Source of the DNA: Sclerodactyla briareus
Taxonomy: Eukaryota > Echinodermata > Holothuroidea > Dendrochirotida > Sclerodactylidae
Direction: 5' to 3'
Assembly (NCBI GenBank): GCA_026419785.1
Contig: JAODTK010005799.1
Location: 1 to 64,000 of the forward strand
Length of the DNA: 64,000 nucleotides
Shown in pieces: positions 23,376 through 33,712 of this stretch. The position numbers and the translations under genes are program-made. The notes under the pieces were generated by a model that saw nothing but the letters and a program-made list of their open reading frames with translations, ran no database searches and was not told the origin of the DNA. Position 1 is the stretch's first letter; every line of letters starts with the position of its first letter.

Positions 23376-23944
23376 GTCTTCTCATAGGTGGAACATAAGC
23401 GATTGTGGTTTTAATAAGGAGTAGGGTCATCTTCATTCCTTGCCGAAGAGGGCAAAAAAAACGAATCTATAAGTCATGCACAGTGCGCTAAACATGTGAC
23501 CGTGTTGCGTGTCTGCTACGTATGTGTGTGTGAGTACGACACCCCTGTTCAGCATAGTATTTAAAGAATCGTAAGCATGTACCAAGTTCAAAATTAGGCA
23601 CGTGGTTTGCGATGATAGCGAGGATGAAACCCTATTGTTTTAGTACCAGTCAGATCATTCAACGGGTCACGACAGGGCAACCTTCTTCCAAAAAGTGGTC
23701 AGCACGTATCTAATGAATGCAAAGGCAAGTATCTATCAGTTCATATTAGGTATGTAGGGTACACAGTACGAGGATGACCGATTGTTTGGTTGGAAGGTCA
23801 AGGTCATGAAAAGTCACATAGGGCAAATCCTTTTCTATGGCTTGGAAACTAAACATTTCAGGGGGAGCGATGTTTCGTAGGGGGAAAGTTTTGTTCGTTC
23901 TTGGTGAACTACAATCTGGGTGACTAATTCTACCTCATTGGAAC
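23376..23944. other. Duplicated dispersed-repeat DNA
   Basis: Contains two related blocks (AACGGGTCACGACAGGGCAA near 23660 and GGTCATGAAAAGTCACATAGGGCAA near 23803), also paired in copy B near 61445 and 61595. Non-coding. Confidence 0.5.
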
Positions 23945-24345
23945 CTTGACACCAATAAGTCAATTGCAATGAAGTACTAGAACACCTCCGATACCGCTAT
24001 CTCTTGCTATGTCCTCTATAAACAAAAACAAATAAACAGATGAGTTTCAAATCTTCATCTTTCCCAGAACAAAACCCATTTTAGGGGGGTGGCGTAATGG
24101 AAGAATTCTCGTCTGTGCATACTTATTGCGTAACTACTTCTGATCTGGGAGCTTTTGTCCTCATTTGACCTAATGACCTTGTGATCTTCTGGGTAAATTC
24201 TTCGGTGAAAAACCAGACTCGGCTGTGGTCAACAAACCAATAAGTCAATTGCACGCACTGACGTACTAAAAACATACTTCACACGCTATCTTCAGTTATT
24301 ACTCTATAAAAGGAGTGAAACAGCTTTGAAAAGCTGAAGTTCATG
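23945..24345. repeat. Two-unit tandem repeat, about 290-bp unit
   Basis: The block CCAATAAGTCAATTGCA...GTACTA(G/A)AACA...CGCTATCT...TTAT...CTCTATAAA occurs at about 23952 and 24237. Copy B has the same pair at about 61725 and 62005. The tandem therefore predates the large duplication. Confidence 0.72.
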
Positions 24346-24472
24346 TTCGAACATTGGCGCTCGCACGGAACATTTTGGAGTATGGTGTGAAGGGCGGTTT
24401 GTTTGCTGGTGGCTAAACAATAGACCCACTTATTCAGACACAATTATCAGAACTCAGGAGTGGACAATGCCG

Positions 24473-24600
24473 CAGTGGCGTAGCCAGTAATTTTTTAGTG
24501 GAGGGGGCCATGGGGGTGCCGGGTGTCGGGTGTTAGTGGGGGGCCAAGGCCAAGAGATATAAATGTTCACACATTATGCGAGCGCCCACCACAGGTTGGA
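24473..24600 (+). mobile_element. Transposon terminus CAGTGGCGTAGCCAG at the duplication boundary
   Basis: Homology between the two large copies ends exactly at TGGACAATGC; in A the next bases are CGCAGTGGCGTAGCCAGTAA followed by G-rich sequence. CAGTGGCGTAGC is a typical start of hAT-like repeats in invertebrates. The opposite end was not found downstream. The element also contains GCGCCCACCACAGGTTGG, and copy B has a GCGCCACCACAGGTTGG element at about 62864. Confidence 0.45.
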
Positions 24601-26309
24601 CGATCGTACAAGAACCATTTTTGGTTATGTAAGACCTCTCGGATGTATTTCCCATGTATTTTGTTGAAGAAACACAACCGAAAACATTCTGAAATGAATT
24701 TTCATTTTGGATTCTGGAGAAACTCCTGAGGGTCCTTTAAGGCTAGCTCTGTTAAATTGAATCCACTTAACGTTAGTATAAGTGGACAATTCTGCAAGTA
24801 GTGTCGGCGAAATGAGGATCATATTTTTGTGACGTTGATGGTCAAAGATGTTCCACTGCGAGTATGGAATTTGGACCCTTTTCCACGCATTTACCCGACA
24901 AGTGCTCAGATTAGCCATGATTCTACCAAAAGTCATAATTGATACATGCATGATGAGTAAAATGAACAATGTTTGGATGAATTTGAAGGTCACTGAGATC
25001 ATAGAGGTTTACCACTTGCACACAACGAGTGCGATCAATGCCAGATCAAGGCTAGATTGAGGGGTGTAGAGCTTTTTAGGGGTACAAAGAACTATTACCT
25101 TTGGTGGGCGTCGTAAATATGGGTCATTTTGAGAAAAAAGAAGATTGTCAGAATGTATTTCTTGCCAAATCATCGGATTAGCCCAAGAAGCGTGTGTAAG
25201 AACGCCTGATCAAGCTGATATGTTTCCTACTGATGGACAGGATAATGTGATGTAGAATGAGGGCAAATCTTAGAGAAAACTAATGAAAGTATTTATTTGT
25301 TAATTTGGTTTTGTATAATAAATACGATAACACGACACCAACATGCCACTGTACCGGTGGTCTATAATCCCCATGTGAATAAAAGAGTGAATTGTGGCCA
25401 CCTTATAGTACAATACTCTGAACATACATTCATGACTGTGAATCGAGAATCACGTTAGTACCGACAGCCAAATCCCTACGTGTGGCGCAAGCGCACCTCA
25501 GTTATCGTGAGTTCGGTTGACAGAGTTTCTAGAAAATTGCCCAAGAAAATCATTTGTGCATCATAACAGACATCTGAATATTAATGGGACACTAGGTCTG
25601 TCATGTCACCCTCATGATGTAGCGAGGGCTACGTCTGTGTTACCTCACACCACAGAACAAGACCCAATGTAGTGTCTCACACATCATGAGCGCCCAGCGC
25701 GAAAGTCCTTTCACAGCATGGGTCCAGTGTCCGCCTAGGTCGGGAATCACAAGATCGATACAGACAGACCAATCCCTATTTGCGCGCAGGGTCGCACCTC
25801 GTGGGCGCGAAGTCCTTCTCTTGTTTGGTCCTGCCTTAGGGTCCTGTAGCGTAGATTCTAGATGCTCTCTATGTAATTTGAGACTCATTTGGACTCTGTT
25901 TGAACTCCAAAGTCCCCATTCAGCAACCATTTCTCAGCCAGGTGACGTTTCGTGCTGCTTTGGAGAATCCCTCCACTCTATTTTTCAAGCAGTCGGGTCG
26001 GTAGGAATAAACCCACTTCATACTAACACTTATTCATGATTTATCAGTGCACAATTCTAAGAATATGTGGGTTGCAGGGGGTTGTAGAATGTGCCCATGG
26101 TATTACCCACTGTCATCTAAAGTGACTGAAGGGAGCATAACAGGGCTAGAACGTCTGTAAATTTGGAGCACACTAGCCTATATATACCACACAAAGGTTG
26201 GTGTTCTGTTGAACCAGCTATCCGGCCACAGTTGTTATTGTTCAATATTCTATTGTTCTATTCGAGGTACTCTGCAACATTTTGGAAGACTAGAAATACC
26301 ACAAGACAT
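24601..26309. other. No recognisable gene
   Basis: A 125-codon minus-strand frame at 24625-25002 and two overlapping opposite frames at 25640-26039 show no domain. The latter sit in a local GC-richer patch with GCGCGCAGG-type motifs, probably repeat-derived. Confidence 0.4.
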
Positions 26310-26610
26310 GGGCTTCGATCATGGGGGGACGGGGGACGCTTCCCCCATATTTCGGTTGGGGACGCAATGCATTTCGTCCCCCCTCCCCCAAATATTTGAG
26401 CCCGACTGATATTTCGCTGACACTGCATCTGATATATCCAGCAGTAACCGTGCTAAATGAACAAATGCATAATGACCTAATGATCAAAGTGAGAGAATTC
26501 TGCTGCTCCATATTCGATTTTTTTTTGCGCGCTATGCGCGCGGGCCAGGGTGTTTTAGGCTATTACCAGTGTGTGCGGACATATGATGTCTTCTTGGACA
26601 GATGCCTGAA
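26310..26610 (+). repeat. Dispersed G-tract repeat family, plus copy
   Basis: Order: GGGGGGACGGGGGACG; GACGCAATGCATTTCGTCCCCCC; CGACTGATATTTCGCTGACACTG; ACAAATGCATAATGAC; a TTTTTTTTTGCGCGCTATGCGCGCG hairpin; GGGTGTT; GACATATGAT. The same blocks in the same order occur on the opposite strand at 51520-51870. No protein is encoded. Confidence 0.75.
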
Positions 26611-26879
26611 ACGTTCCTCTTGCTTGTTCTTTAATTATCAATGAAGGAGGGTTTTGCTGTGCCGCTTCAATCACCCATCGTTTGCATACGACTGGCTTAA
26701 CCAGCTTAGTGTGTTTCTCCTCCATTGGACGTTTGCGATGACCACAAATTGCGTGTCAAAAAACATGATTCAAAGATCCAAGTGGAGAAAAGCTCAAATT
26801 CAAATATGCCCGAACTTTTTCTATGCCCAACAGTGTAAACATTGTTGGTTTTGAAAGGAAGGAGTTTGAGACGGGGTTA
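26611..26879. other. No recognisable feature
   Basis: Nothing recognised. Confidence 0.4.
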
Positions 26880-27310
26880 AGTTACACTTGCGGGACCTGT
26901 GAAAATTTTTGATATGTGGTCTATTTGAAAATTTAATAGAGTAATTTCGATCCAGTTATGGGTGCGACCACTTGTTGAAAGTGGTGCGTACACGGTGCAC
27001 ATACTAAGGAGGGAAGGCACACGGTGCGGGTGGAAACCTCTTTAAAATAGCCTTCGAAGTTTCGGCCAGGAAGCCACAAAATTCGTGCAAAAGATGCATG
27101 ATTAAAAATTCAGGAGAAGATAGGTCATATCGAAGAGAGATTGCTGCTGACTTTTCGATGGGGAAAGTGTAAAATTTTCGCGAGGCGCTTCCGCGTAGTT
27201 GAGGATAAGTGTGTTATGCCATTTGGCCACCACCTGTCTGGCACCAATGTAAGTGCCCTCCGACCCATGCGCTCTAATCCGCAAAGAGATTAAGATGGGG
27301 CCGTTCGCGT
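26880..27310 (-). repeat. Dispersed repeat family R, minus copy
   Basis: Read on the minus strand: CGCATGGGTCGGAGGG; GCCTCGCGAAAATTTTACA; CCATCGAAAAGTCAG; a CATCTTTTGCACGAATTTTGTGGC segment; CACCCGCACCG; ACTTTCAACAAGTGGTCGCA. The same order is found on the plus strand at 49500-50130 and 63280-63780. Function unknown. Confidence 0.75.
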
Positions 27311-27639
27311 AATCTGTGAGCAAACAAACTCAAGGCTAGCCACGTTATGAGGGTCCGAGAGGGGTCAGTTGCAGTGTCGATGGTCAAACGGGATCCTGCA
27401 AAATCTCGCGCTCCGCGAAAGTGGTTGTTGCCATTGCTCATTCCAATGCTACTTTTTAATGAACGTAACCTCACTTGCATCGTATTGTAGAATGTCACCC
27501 AACGAAACACTTGGAATGAAATTGATCCCTAAGGCGATAGGTTTTGGAGAACCTTTCTTAAAATATCAATTTCAGGAATGCTGCTTCCTGTTCCCATGAA
27601 ATCAAAGGGAAGTGCCGTTTCCTGCAATCCCAATGGGGG

Positions 27640-27770
27640 TCTGTCGAATGATTTTTTTTGTACACACGCGCCAACCTGAGGTGACGCTCCGCTTCATAGT
27701 ATTCGTGTCCGCCCCCACATCGCCAACACCAATCACCGACCGTGCACAGAGATCTGTTGATTTTTCTAGG
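27640..27770 (-). repeat. Fragment of a G-tract element
   Basis: CGCGCCAACCTGAGGTGACGCTCCGCTTC followed by CGCCCCCACA resembles, with changes, 51153-51215 (CGCGCCAACCGGTGGTGGCG...CCCCCCC). It also matches the reverse complement of GAGCGCCACCACAGGTTGGCGGGAGCG near 62864. Confidence 0.5.
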
Positions 27771-27919
27771 ATGGGACTCATTCTTTGTAGACTACATACA
27801 AACTGGTGGGTATTAAGCACTATGCATGCATGTTGTAAAAGGGGTTATAGGCTATACATAACTATAAATCAATTTCAGATGAATAGCATTAGGGTGTATA
27901 TAATGCATATAATTACATG

Positions 27920-28062
27920 GTTGCATGGAAGAACGAATGAGTTGATAGTGGACTTTCGGACGACCGTTCGAATTGAGGTCCTGTGCCATGTCTCGTACGT
28001 TTCATTTTTGTATGTTAAATTCCTTGGAAAGTCTCATCAATTGATTTTCAGCGAGCGTAATT
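27920..28062 (+). pseudogene. Reverse-transcriptase fragment of a non-LTR element
   Basis: The plus-strand reading includes RTNELIVDFRTTVRIEV and, 19 residues after VDFR, VKFLGK. This is the spacing class of the K-T-K-E-(L/I)-(V/I)-VDFR ... V-(x)-(x)-F-K-(F/Y)-LG segment that follows the catalytic motif in many non-LTR reverse transcriptases. The catalytic box itself was not found and the fragment is short. Confidence 0.42.
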
Positions 28063-28504
28063 AAAAATTAAGAGTAAAAGTAAATGTTTGGCACCACTCA
28101 TATAGTTTTTTTGTTACATTGACAGTCGTTAATTTTTGTCAATATTGCTTTCCGCTGAGTGATTCCTTCTGCATGATACATATAATTCCACTAGTGGTTT
28201 GTGATTGCTCCCAAAAATTACCAGCATAACAGATAGAAACCCTTACCATTTCGGGAAAGTAGAGATTATAGGCACAAGGAATTAATTGCAGTGTTAATAG
28301 GATTAATGGCCAAAGAAGGGGACGTGTCCACTTGAAACTCCACTTGACAGCACAATCCGGACGTGTTGGGGTTTGGCTGGAGTTATATTATTTGCTTGTC
28401 TGCTCAGAAAAAATATTCGATTTTAATTCTGTGTACAAAGTTGGATATTACTCAATAAATGACAAGGAAATCCACTGACGCACAGTTGCTTTCTTGTTTT
28501 ATTA
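28063..28504. other. No recognisable feature
   Basis: AT-rich. Nothing recognised. Confidence 0.45.
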
Positions 28505-28590
28505 ATGGGACATATGTGGTGGAGAATGGAAAGTGATAACATTGGCGCTTTGCAAGCAAACATTCCTGGTTTGAATCCCAGCAGTCACCT
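28505..28590 (+). repeat. tRNA-like SINE head
   Basis: The segment CGCTTTGCAAGC looks like an anticodon arm (loop TTTGCAA; UGC would read Ala). It is followed by GGTTTGAATCCCAGC, a B-box-like T arm. GTGGTGGAGAATGG upstream fits a degenerate A box. The D arm and acceptor stem do not pair well, so it is treated as a SINE rather than a tRNA gene. Confidence 0.5.
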
Positions 28591-29084
28591 GACCGTTTTA
28601 TTTCCTTCCTTGTTAAACTGTACTTGCCCAGTGGCTATGGGCGGTCTTAAGGTCTTCATGAGAGAGGGGGCCCCACAAATTTGTCATAGATGTCAATAAA
28701 TGTCACAGTTTCACATTAAAAAAAGTATTCTGGAAATCGAAATGGGACTATATATAGTCCTGGTTCTTTATAGTCGTTGCCGAATTTAGTCCACCCACAC
28801 CTCCCCCCTCCCCCGCACAACTCAACTCGAACATATATCGAAATAGTAATGCCATTGGGCCTTCGAATAATGCTTGATATATACTAGCGCGCCACATATC
28901 ATACACATACATAGCAAAGATCACTTCTAGACCTTATATTGGTTTTGACAACTATATATTTTTCCGGGCTGTAGGAATAGTTGTTTGAATTAATGCTCAT
29001 TAGACTAACCTTTGCGACACCCACAGATACCCTTCCTTTGACAATTTTTGTACGACGCTGCTTGACAAATCTTGGTGCCACTTG
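28591..29084. other. No recognisable feature
   Basis: Possible SINE body near 28590-28720 (GGGGGCCCC). Otherwise nothing recognised. Confidence 0.4.
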
Positions 29085-29830
29085 CCCACTTAACTTAATC
29101 TAAAATCGCATGAACTGCTAGTCGTGATATTCTTGTTAATGTGTGAAGTTTATTTTTATTTCATGATTTAAGAAATGAACATCTCTCTCTCCACCAGTTT
29201 GGCGTCTAAGAACACCATTTGAATTGTTGTGCAGAGCGAAGCCATTATTCCCTTTCATCATTTGTGACCAGTCTATTTATATATTCATTTATTTCAGATG
29301 AAGGCCACTGGCACTCACCATTCGTCAATCTGTCAGACCATTACTTTAATAGATTTGCTCCGCTGCGCTGAAACCAATTATGCCGCTTCGCCATTAATAG
29401 GCCAAAATCGCATGAACTACAGAGGCTAATGTGAAATTCATTGTAATTTGTGAAGTTAACTCTTAATTTATTTATTAGAATGTGGAAATCACCATTTGGC
29501 ATTTAATGGATAACTCTTATTTAGTGAATTGCTACGCTGGCGCCACCCAACGGTGCCGCTTCTCTTGGATAGCCTTGAAATCGCAAGCATTTAGAGTAGC
29601 TAACGTGAAATTCAATATACTAATGCTTCAAGTTATTTTCGAATAGTCCACACATGAAATGGTCATCTGGCGATCACCATTTGGCATTTGAGGAGACCTA
29701 ATGTCGAAAATTCGGGCAATGCGGCGCGGCAACTAATGGATGCCTCTTCCGATCGTCTAGTAGAAGTCGCTTGAACATACGGTGGCTAAGATGGAAGTTC
29801 ATTTCATTTGCGTAATTCATCTCCAATGTA
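29085..29830. repeat. Tandem repeat family S, about 175-300 bp units, four copies
   Basis: AAATCGCATGAACT-like blocks at 29102, 29405, 29578 and 29764 are each followed by GCTAA(T/C)GTGAAATTCA and then by TCACCATTTGGCATTTR. Each is preceded by a CGCTGCGC/CGCGGC motif and a GCCGCTTC block. A further isolated unit lies at 32180-32420. Confidence 0.7.
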
Positions 29831-30012
29831 CACATGAACCAGAACGCAACTCTGCGTATGCTTCCTTGCCTTATTTTTCCCCCCGACCTTTTCCTCTTAC
29901 AATTTGTGGCCAACACCATGTGTTCAGCTATATCCAACCTCAAGATATGTGTTGCCCAACTCAAACCCCAACCAAACGACCCAATCACCTGCATTATTTA
30001 CTACCTGTACTA

Positions 30013-30029
30013 ATATAATTATATATATA

Positions 30030-30124
<95 letters not shown>
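30013..30124. repeat. (TA)n array
   Basis: About 110 bp of nearly pure TA. It is self-complementary and reads as Ile/Tyr in every frame. Confidence 0.95.
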
Positions 30125-30127
<3 letters not shown>

Positions 30128-30414
30128 GCACGCCCAGTGGTAAGAGGATTAATGCTGGCCACATAGTTGTTCTAATTGAATTCAGCAGGACATTTCCTGG
30201 TGTGTCTGGTGTGGGACATTTGAAGATCATATCACCGAATTCAATTAATGTAAAGCAAAAAACTTGGATTCCCCCCCGGATTAAAAAAAATAGGCATTGG
30301 AATAATTGCCAGTTTTTCCCTCCTCCCACCACCCACCCTCGCCCACCCTCCCATTGAAATCCCTGTTACTAATCCCAATTTTGTACTTCCTTAGGAAACA
30401 ATGGATTAAATGTG
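30125..30414. other. No recognisable feature
   Basis: Nothing recognised apart from a C9-like run near 30272. Confidence 0.45.
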
Positions 30415-31230
30415 AAAATATAACACTAGATGAAAGGAAGTATACGCAAGAGAGTCTTTCTGCTTGCAAATTAGGAATGTGTCAATTAATGCAGTGATGC
30501 AGGCTTCATTTAGGGCTACATTTTTCAATTTTCATAAGCTGTCATAAAACCGGGGGGGGCATGCAAGACTACCTTCCACCTACATGTACCTTCCACCTAC
30601 ATTCCACCTAAAATTGCCACCCCCACCCGTAGAAACACAACTACTGATCAGTAGGTACATATAGGCTGGTCATGTTTCTAGTCCATCTTCAAACATATCA
30701 GGTATATATTAATGATAATTCAAGAATTTGTACTGTCATCCCGGGGAATATTGTATTGGGGAGGGGGAAGGGGGAGTGGAAGCGACCCAGATTTTATGAT
30801 GGCAACACAACACTTTGGTGGTCGAAATATAACACTAAATGAGGAAGTATACGCAAGAAGAGGCGTTTCTGCCTTGCACTGGAATTTGTCAATAAATGCA
30901 GTATGCAGACGTCGCAATAGGTCTACCGTTTTCAATTTTCATAGCCTGCCCATGAAACCTGGGGGGGGGGGGGGCATGCAAGACCGAAATTGCCACCACC
31001 ACCCGTACAACACCGCTCCTGATCAGGAGGTACATGTAGGCTGGTCACTGGTGTTAGTCCAATACTCAACATTAACATCAGGAATAATTATTAAATTGAC
31101 AATTCAAGAATTTGTAACTGTCTTCACGGGGGAAATATTTGGTGCTATCCCTTACTCCAACATATCAGGAACAACAATGAAATTGACAATTCAAGAATTT
31201 GTACTGTCTTCACTGGGAAATTTTGTTTGG
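30415..31230 (+). repeat. Two-and-a-half-copy tandem duplication, unit about 409 bp
   Basis: AATATAACACTA at about 30415 recurs at about 30824. After it both units share GAAGTATACGCAAGA, TTTCAATTTTCATA, a G run (G8 then G14) followed by CATGCAAGAC, ACTGATCAGTAGGTACAT-like, GGCTGGTCA and CAATTCAAGAATTTGTA. A third CAATTCAAGAATTTGTACTGTC lies at about 31188. The 226-codon plus-strand frame at 30712-31392 runs through these units, repeats LTIQEF three times and is not called as a gene. Confidence 0.8.
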
Positions 31231-31269
31231 TTAGCTTATGCTTGTTCTCACTCTGTACAATGCATCGTT

Positions 31270-31990
31270 TTGCAGAGATATACGGATTGTCCTTTGGTGA
31301 CCTGGAATGACATTGACCTATACCAAAACGAATGGGGTGGGGGGGGGGGGAGGGTTAATCTTCATCATGTGACAATCCACCACTTAATTTGAACTTACTA
31401 GATACTTGCATTTTCCCCATTTTAAGATATCACGCTGACGAGCAGATATCAATTGCCAAATTTATCCACATTTTCAGTGTTTCAGCTTCCCTTGACATTC
31501 CACATTCATTGAGTTAGGTGTGACTAAGATGTATCGAGTGTGGCAGTGTTTTGACTTTTGGTGTTGTCTTCACAGGATGCAATCTGGCCTCACAAAAAAA
31601 GCATGCAACTCATACCAAGTCAAAAGGTCAAAAGTCCAATGAGGTCAATCGGTCATCAGATGTATTCCAACCAGACGAACGGACTTTGCCATTACGACAG
31701 TCCTCCCAAATGTTTCGTTTCCGAGGTATATGACGATTTCCTTTGTGACCTTGAATAACTTTGACCTGACACAAAACAATAGGGTCCATCCTCACCATAC
31801 ATGCTACCCACATACCTAATTTGAACTCGACAGATACTCGCATCGTTAGATCTGCTGACAAGCTTTTTGAACTTTGCCCTCTCGTGAACTTTAATGAACT
31901 TGAACGGGCACCCAAAACATAGGGGTCATCCTCCCCATACTTGCAACCCACAGACCTAATGTGAACTGATACCCGTTTTTGCGTAGTCTA
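31270..31990. repeat. Tandem/dispersed GTGACCT(T)GAAT...TTTGACCT repeat
   Basis: Blocks of the form GTGACCT-GAATGACATTGACCTA, then ...ATCTTCATCATGTGACAATCCACCA..AATTTGAAC and AGATACT, recur at about 31298, 31748 and 31900. A G12 run at 31339-31350 interrupts the first. This style is common as dispersed repeats in marine invertebrates. Confidence 0.6.
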
Positions 31991-31998
31991 GATATCGT

Positions 31999-32075
31999 GC
32001 TGACAAGGGGTGTCTCACACACCCAACACACACCTACACACTCAACAGACACACCCAGACACACACACACATACC
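31999..32075. repeat. CA-rich microsatellite
   Basis: Interrupted CACACA/ACACCC units. Confidence 0.8.
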
Positions 32076-32179
32076 ACGGTGCATGGACTGGCATAGATGC
32101 CTGTTTGTCCTTCGGCAAGGAAACAAAAATGGCCATCTGCAGGGGCTCAACGTGCATTTGATAAGACCATAATTTGAAG

Positions 32180-32420
32180 TGTTCGCTACGGCTTCGCGCA
32201 AACCATTGGGCCGCCTCTGCTTTCATGGCATAGACTGGTATCAATCTACGGTTGGCTAGAGTGAAATTCCTTCTTTTTCATTTCAAATTCAAGTTTCTGT
32301 AATAATTGTTGAATGGAAAATTACCATCTGGAGCTCCCCATTTGGCAACGGCGAACACTTTACTTTAAAAATTCTGGCGCTGCATAATGGTGTCGCGCAG
32401 CACACTATTTATGTCACATA
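32180..32420. repeat. Isolated unit of repeat family S
   Basis: GCTACGGCTTCGCGCAAACCATTGGGCCGC, then CTACGGTTGGCTAGAGTGAAATTCC and CCCCATTTGGCAACGG, parallels units of the 29085-29830 array. Confidence 0.55.
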
Positions 32421-32974
32421 TTTTTTTTAGTCCATCTGAACCCATCATTGGGAACCCTGGGAAATCCTCTTGAGCATAATTAACTAGAGGGTGTTTAAAA
32501 GAAGTGAATTGCAGCCATAAGCCTCCGAACTGAATATTTTTCTAGAATATTTCCCGGATAAAAAAAAGTTAAAAAATTTCGGTAAATTTCAGGAGTGTTG
32601 CTTTACTTCCATAACGCACGGAAAGTGGGGAGTGTTTTTTCCTGCTATCTGACAAAAATGTGTATGTACTTGCGGGCAAACCCTGGTGGCGCTCGGCTCA
32701 ATAGTCATCACCTGTTGTTGGCCCCCCAAAAGTTATTTTCGCACGACTCCCTACCCGGACAGCCATTTCCTTCCCTGCGAAAACACTTTTTGAGACGATC
32801 GAGACTCACCAACAATCAGAATTATCAGGGATTTCCTTTCCCCGACGGGGGGCCTAAGTACCCCGACGGGGGGGGGGGGGCAATTTTCCCACACGAGCCT
32901 CCCTACCCCTAGTAAAACTCATTTTGATGTTCTCATTTTTTTCAGAACTTTTCTCTGAAAAAAATAAAAATAAA
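32421..32974. other. No gene; paired CCCCGACGGGG motifs and G13
   Basis: CCCCGACGGGGGG at about 32840 and CCCCGACG followed by G13 at 32868-32880. The same CCCCGACGGAG followed by G13 recurs at about 34049-34070. Confidence 0.55.
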
Positions 32975-33274
32975 ACGATATATATATATATATATATATT
33001 ATATATAATAGATATTCTATAATATATATAGATATATAATATTATATATATATATATATATATAGTATATATTATATATACTATATATATATATATAATC
33101 GATATAGGATGAAGTCCACGTGTATTCCCGATATTAATATAGGATAGGCTGATAACGCAATAATACGCATTTTGGAACTCTGGAATCCAGAAATTTTATT
33201 CGAATAAATAATTTCTCGTATTCCATATGTTAACATGCGTATTTACTGCGTTAACCAACAAACAAATATACCTT

Positions 33275-33308
<34 letters not shown>

Positions 33309-33318
33309 ATTATATTAT

Positions 33319-33372
<54 letters not shown>

Positions 33373-33712
33373 ATATATATATATTTATTCTAATCAAATA
33401 TTTCTCGTATCCATATGTCAATATTCGTATTTACTGCGTTACCAGCCAGCCTATCCTTTAGATATATATATATATATTATATATATAGATATATATATAT
33501 ATATATAATATATATATTATTATATGATATATATATAATATATATATATATATAATATATACTATATATAATATATTCTATATAATATATATAGATATAT
33601 ATATATATATATATATCAATATATTGAATTATCACAAATTTTATATATATATATATATAATATATATATATATATATACTATATATATATAGATTAATAT
33701 ATAGATATATAT
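32975..33712. repeat. Cluster of TA arrays around an inverted repeat
   Basis: TA arrays at about 32980-33105, 33275-33388 and 33462-33712 surround non-TA islands. A 60-bp island (TTTCTCGTAT-CCATATGT...CGTATTTACTGCGTTA) occurs at about 33197-33258 and again at 33388-33447. The reverse complement of its end, AGGATAGGCTGATAACGCAA, lies at 33141-33160 and pairs with TTACTGCGTTACCAGCC...CTATCCT at 33431-33457. All reading frames here are Tyr/Ile artefacts. Confidence 0.85.

Larger units (their letters stand above)
15100..24470 (+). repeat. Large direct segmental duplication, copy A
   Basis: This block is colinear with 53805-62690. Anchors include CACCTCGGC(T/C)ATGTGCT (15670/55195), CAGTAAAATAGCTATA (18608/55634), the G14/G15 tract (20133/57533), TTAAGATTGGCAAGCAGGCAGGATTTC (21271/58673), the IFIT-like gene, GATA arrays (23272/60945) and a terminal GACACAATTAT...TGGACAATGC (24437/62662). 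The unequivocal part starts near 15660. The first 500 bp are a dispersed repeat present in both copies with different internal lengths. Copy A carries an extra 2.5 kb (16061-18586) and lacks three small elements found in B. Percent identity was not computed. Confidence 0.88.

Noticed and set aside
27612-28064. 150-codon plus-strand frame as one protein
   Set aside because: Its first third is a G-tract repeat and only the last third resembles RT; the join is fortuitous.
29904-30332. Frames ending in IYIYIY at the 30-kb TA array
   Set aside because: Microsatellite translation, no domain.
30712-31392. 226-codon frame as a gene
   Set aside because: It runs through tandem units and G runs, with a repeated LTIQEF segment and no domain.
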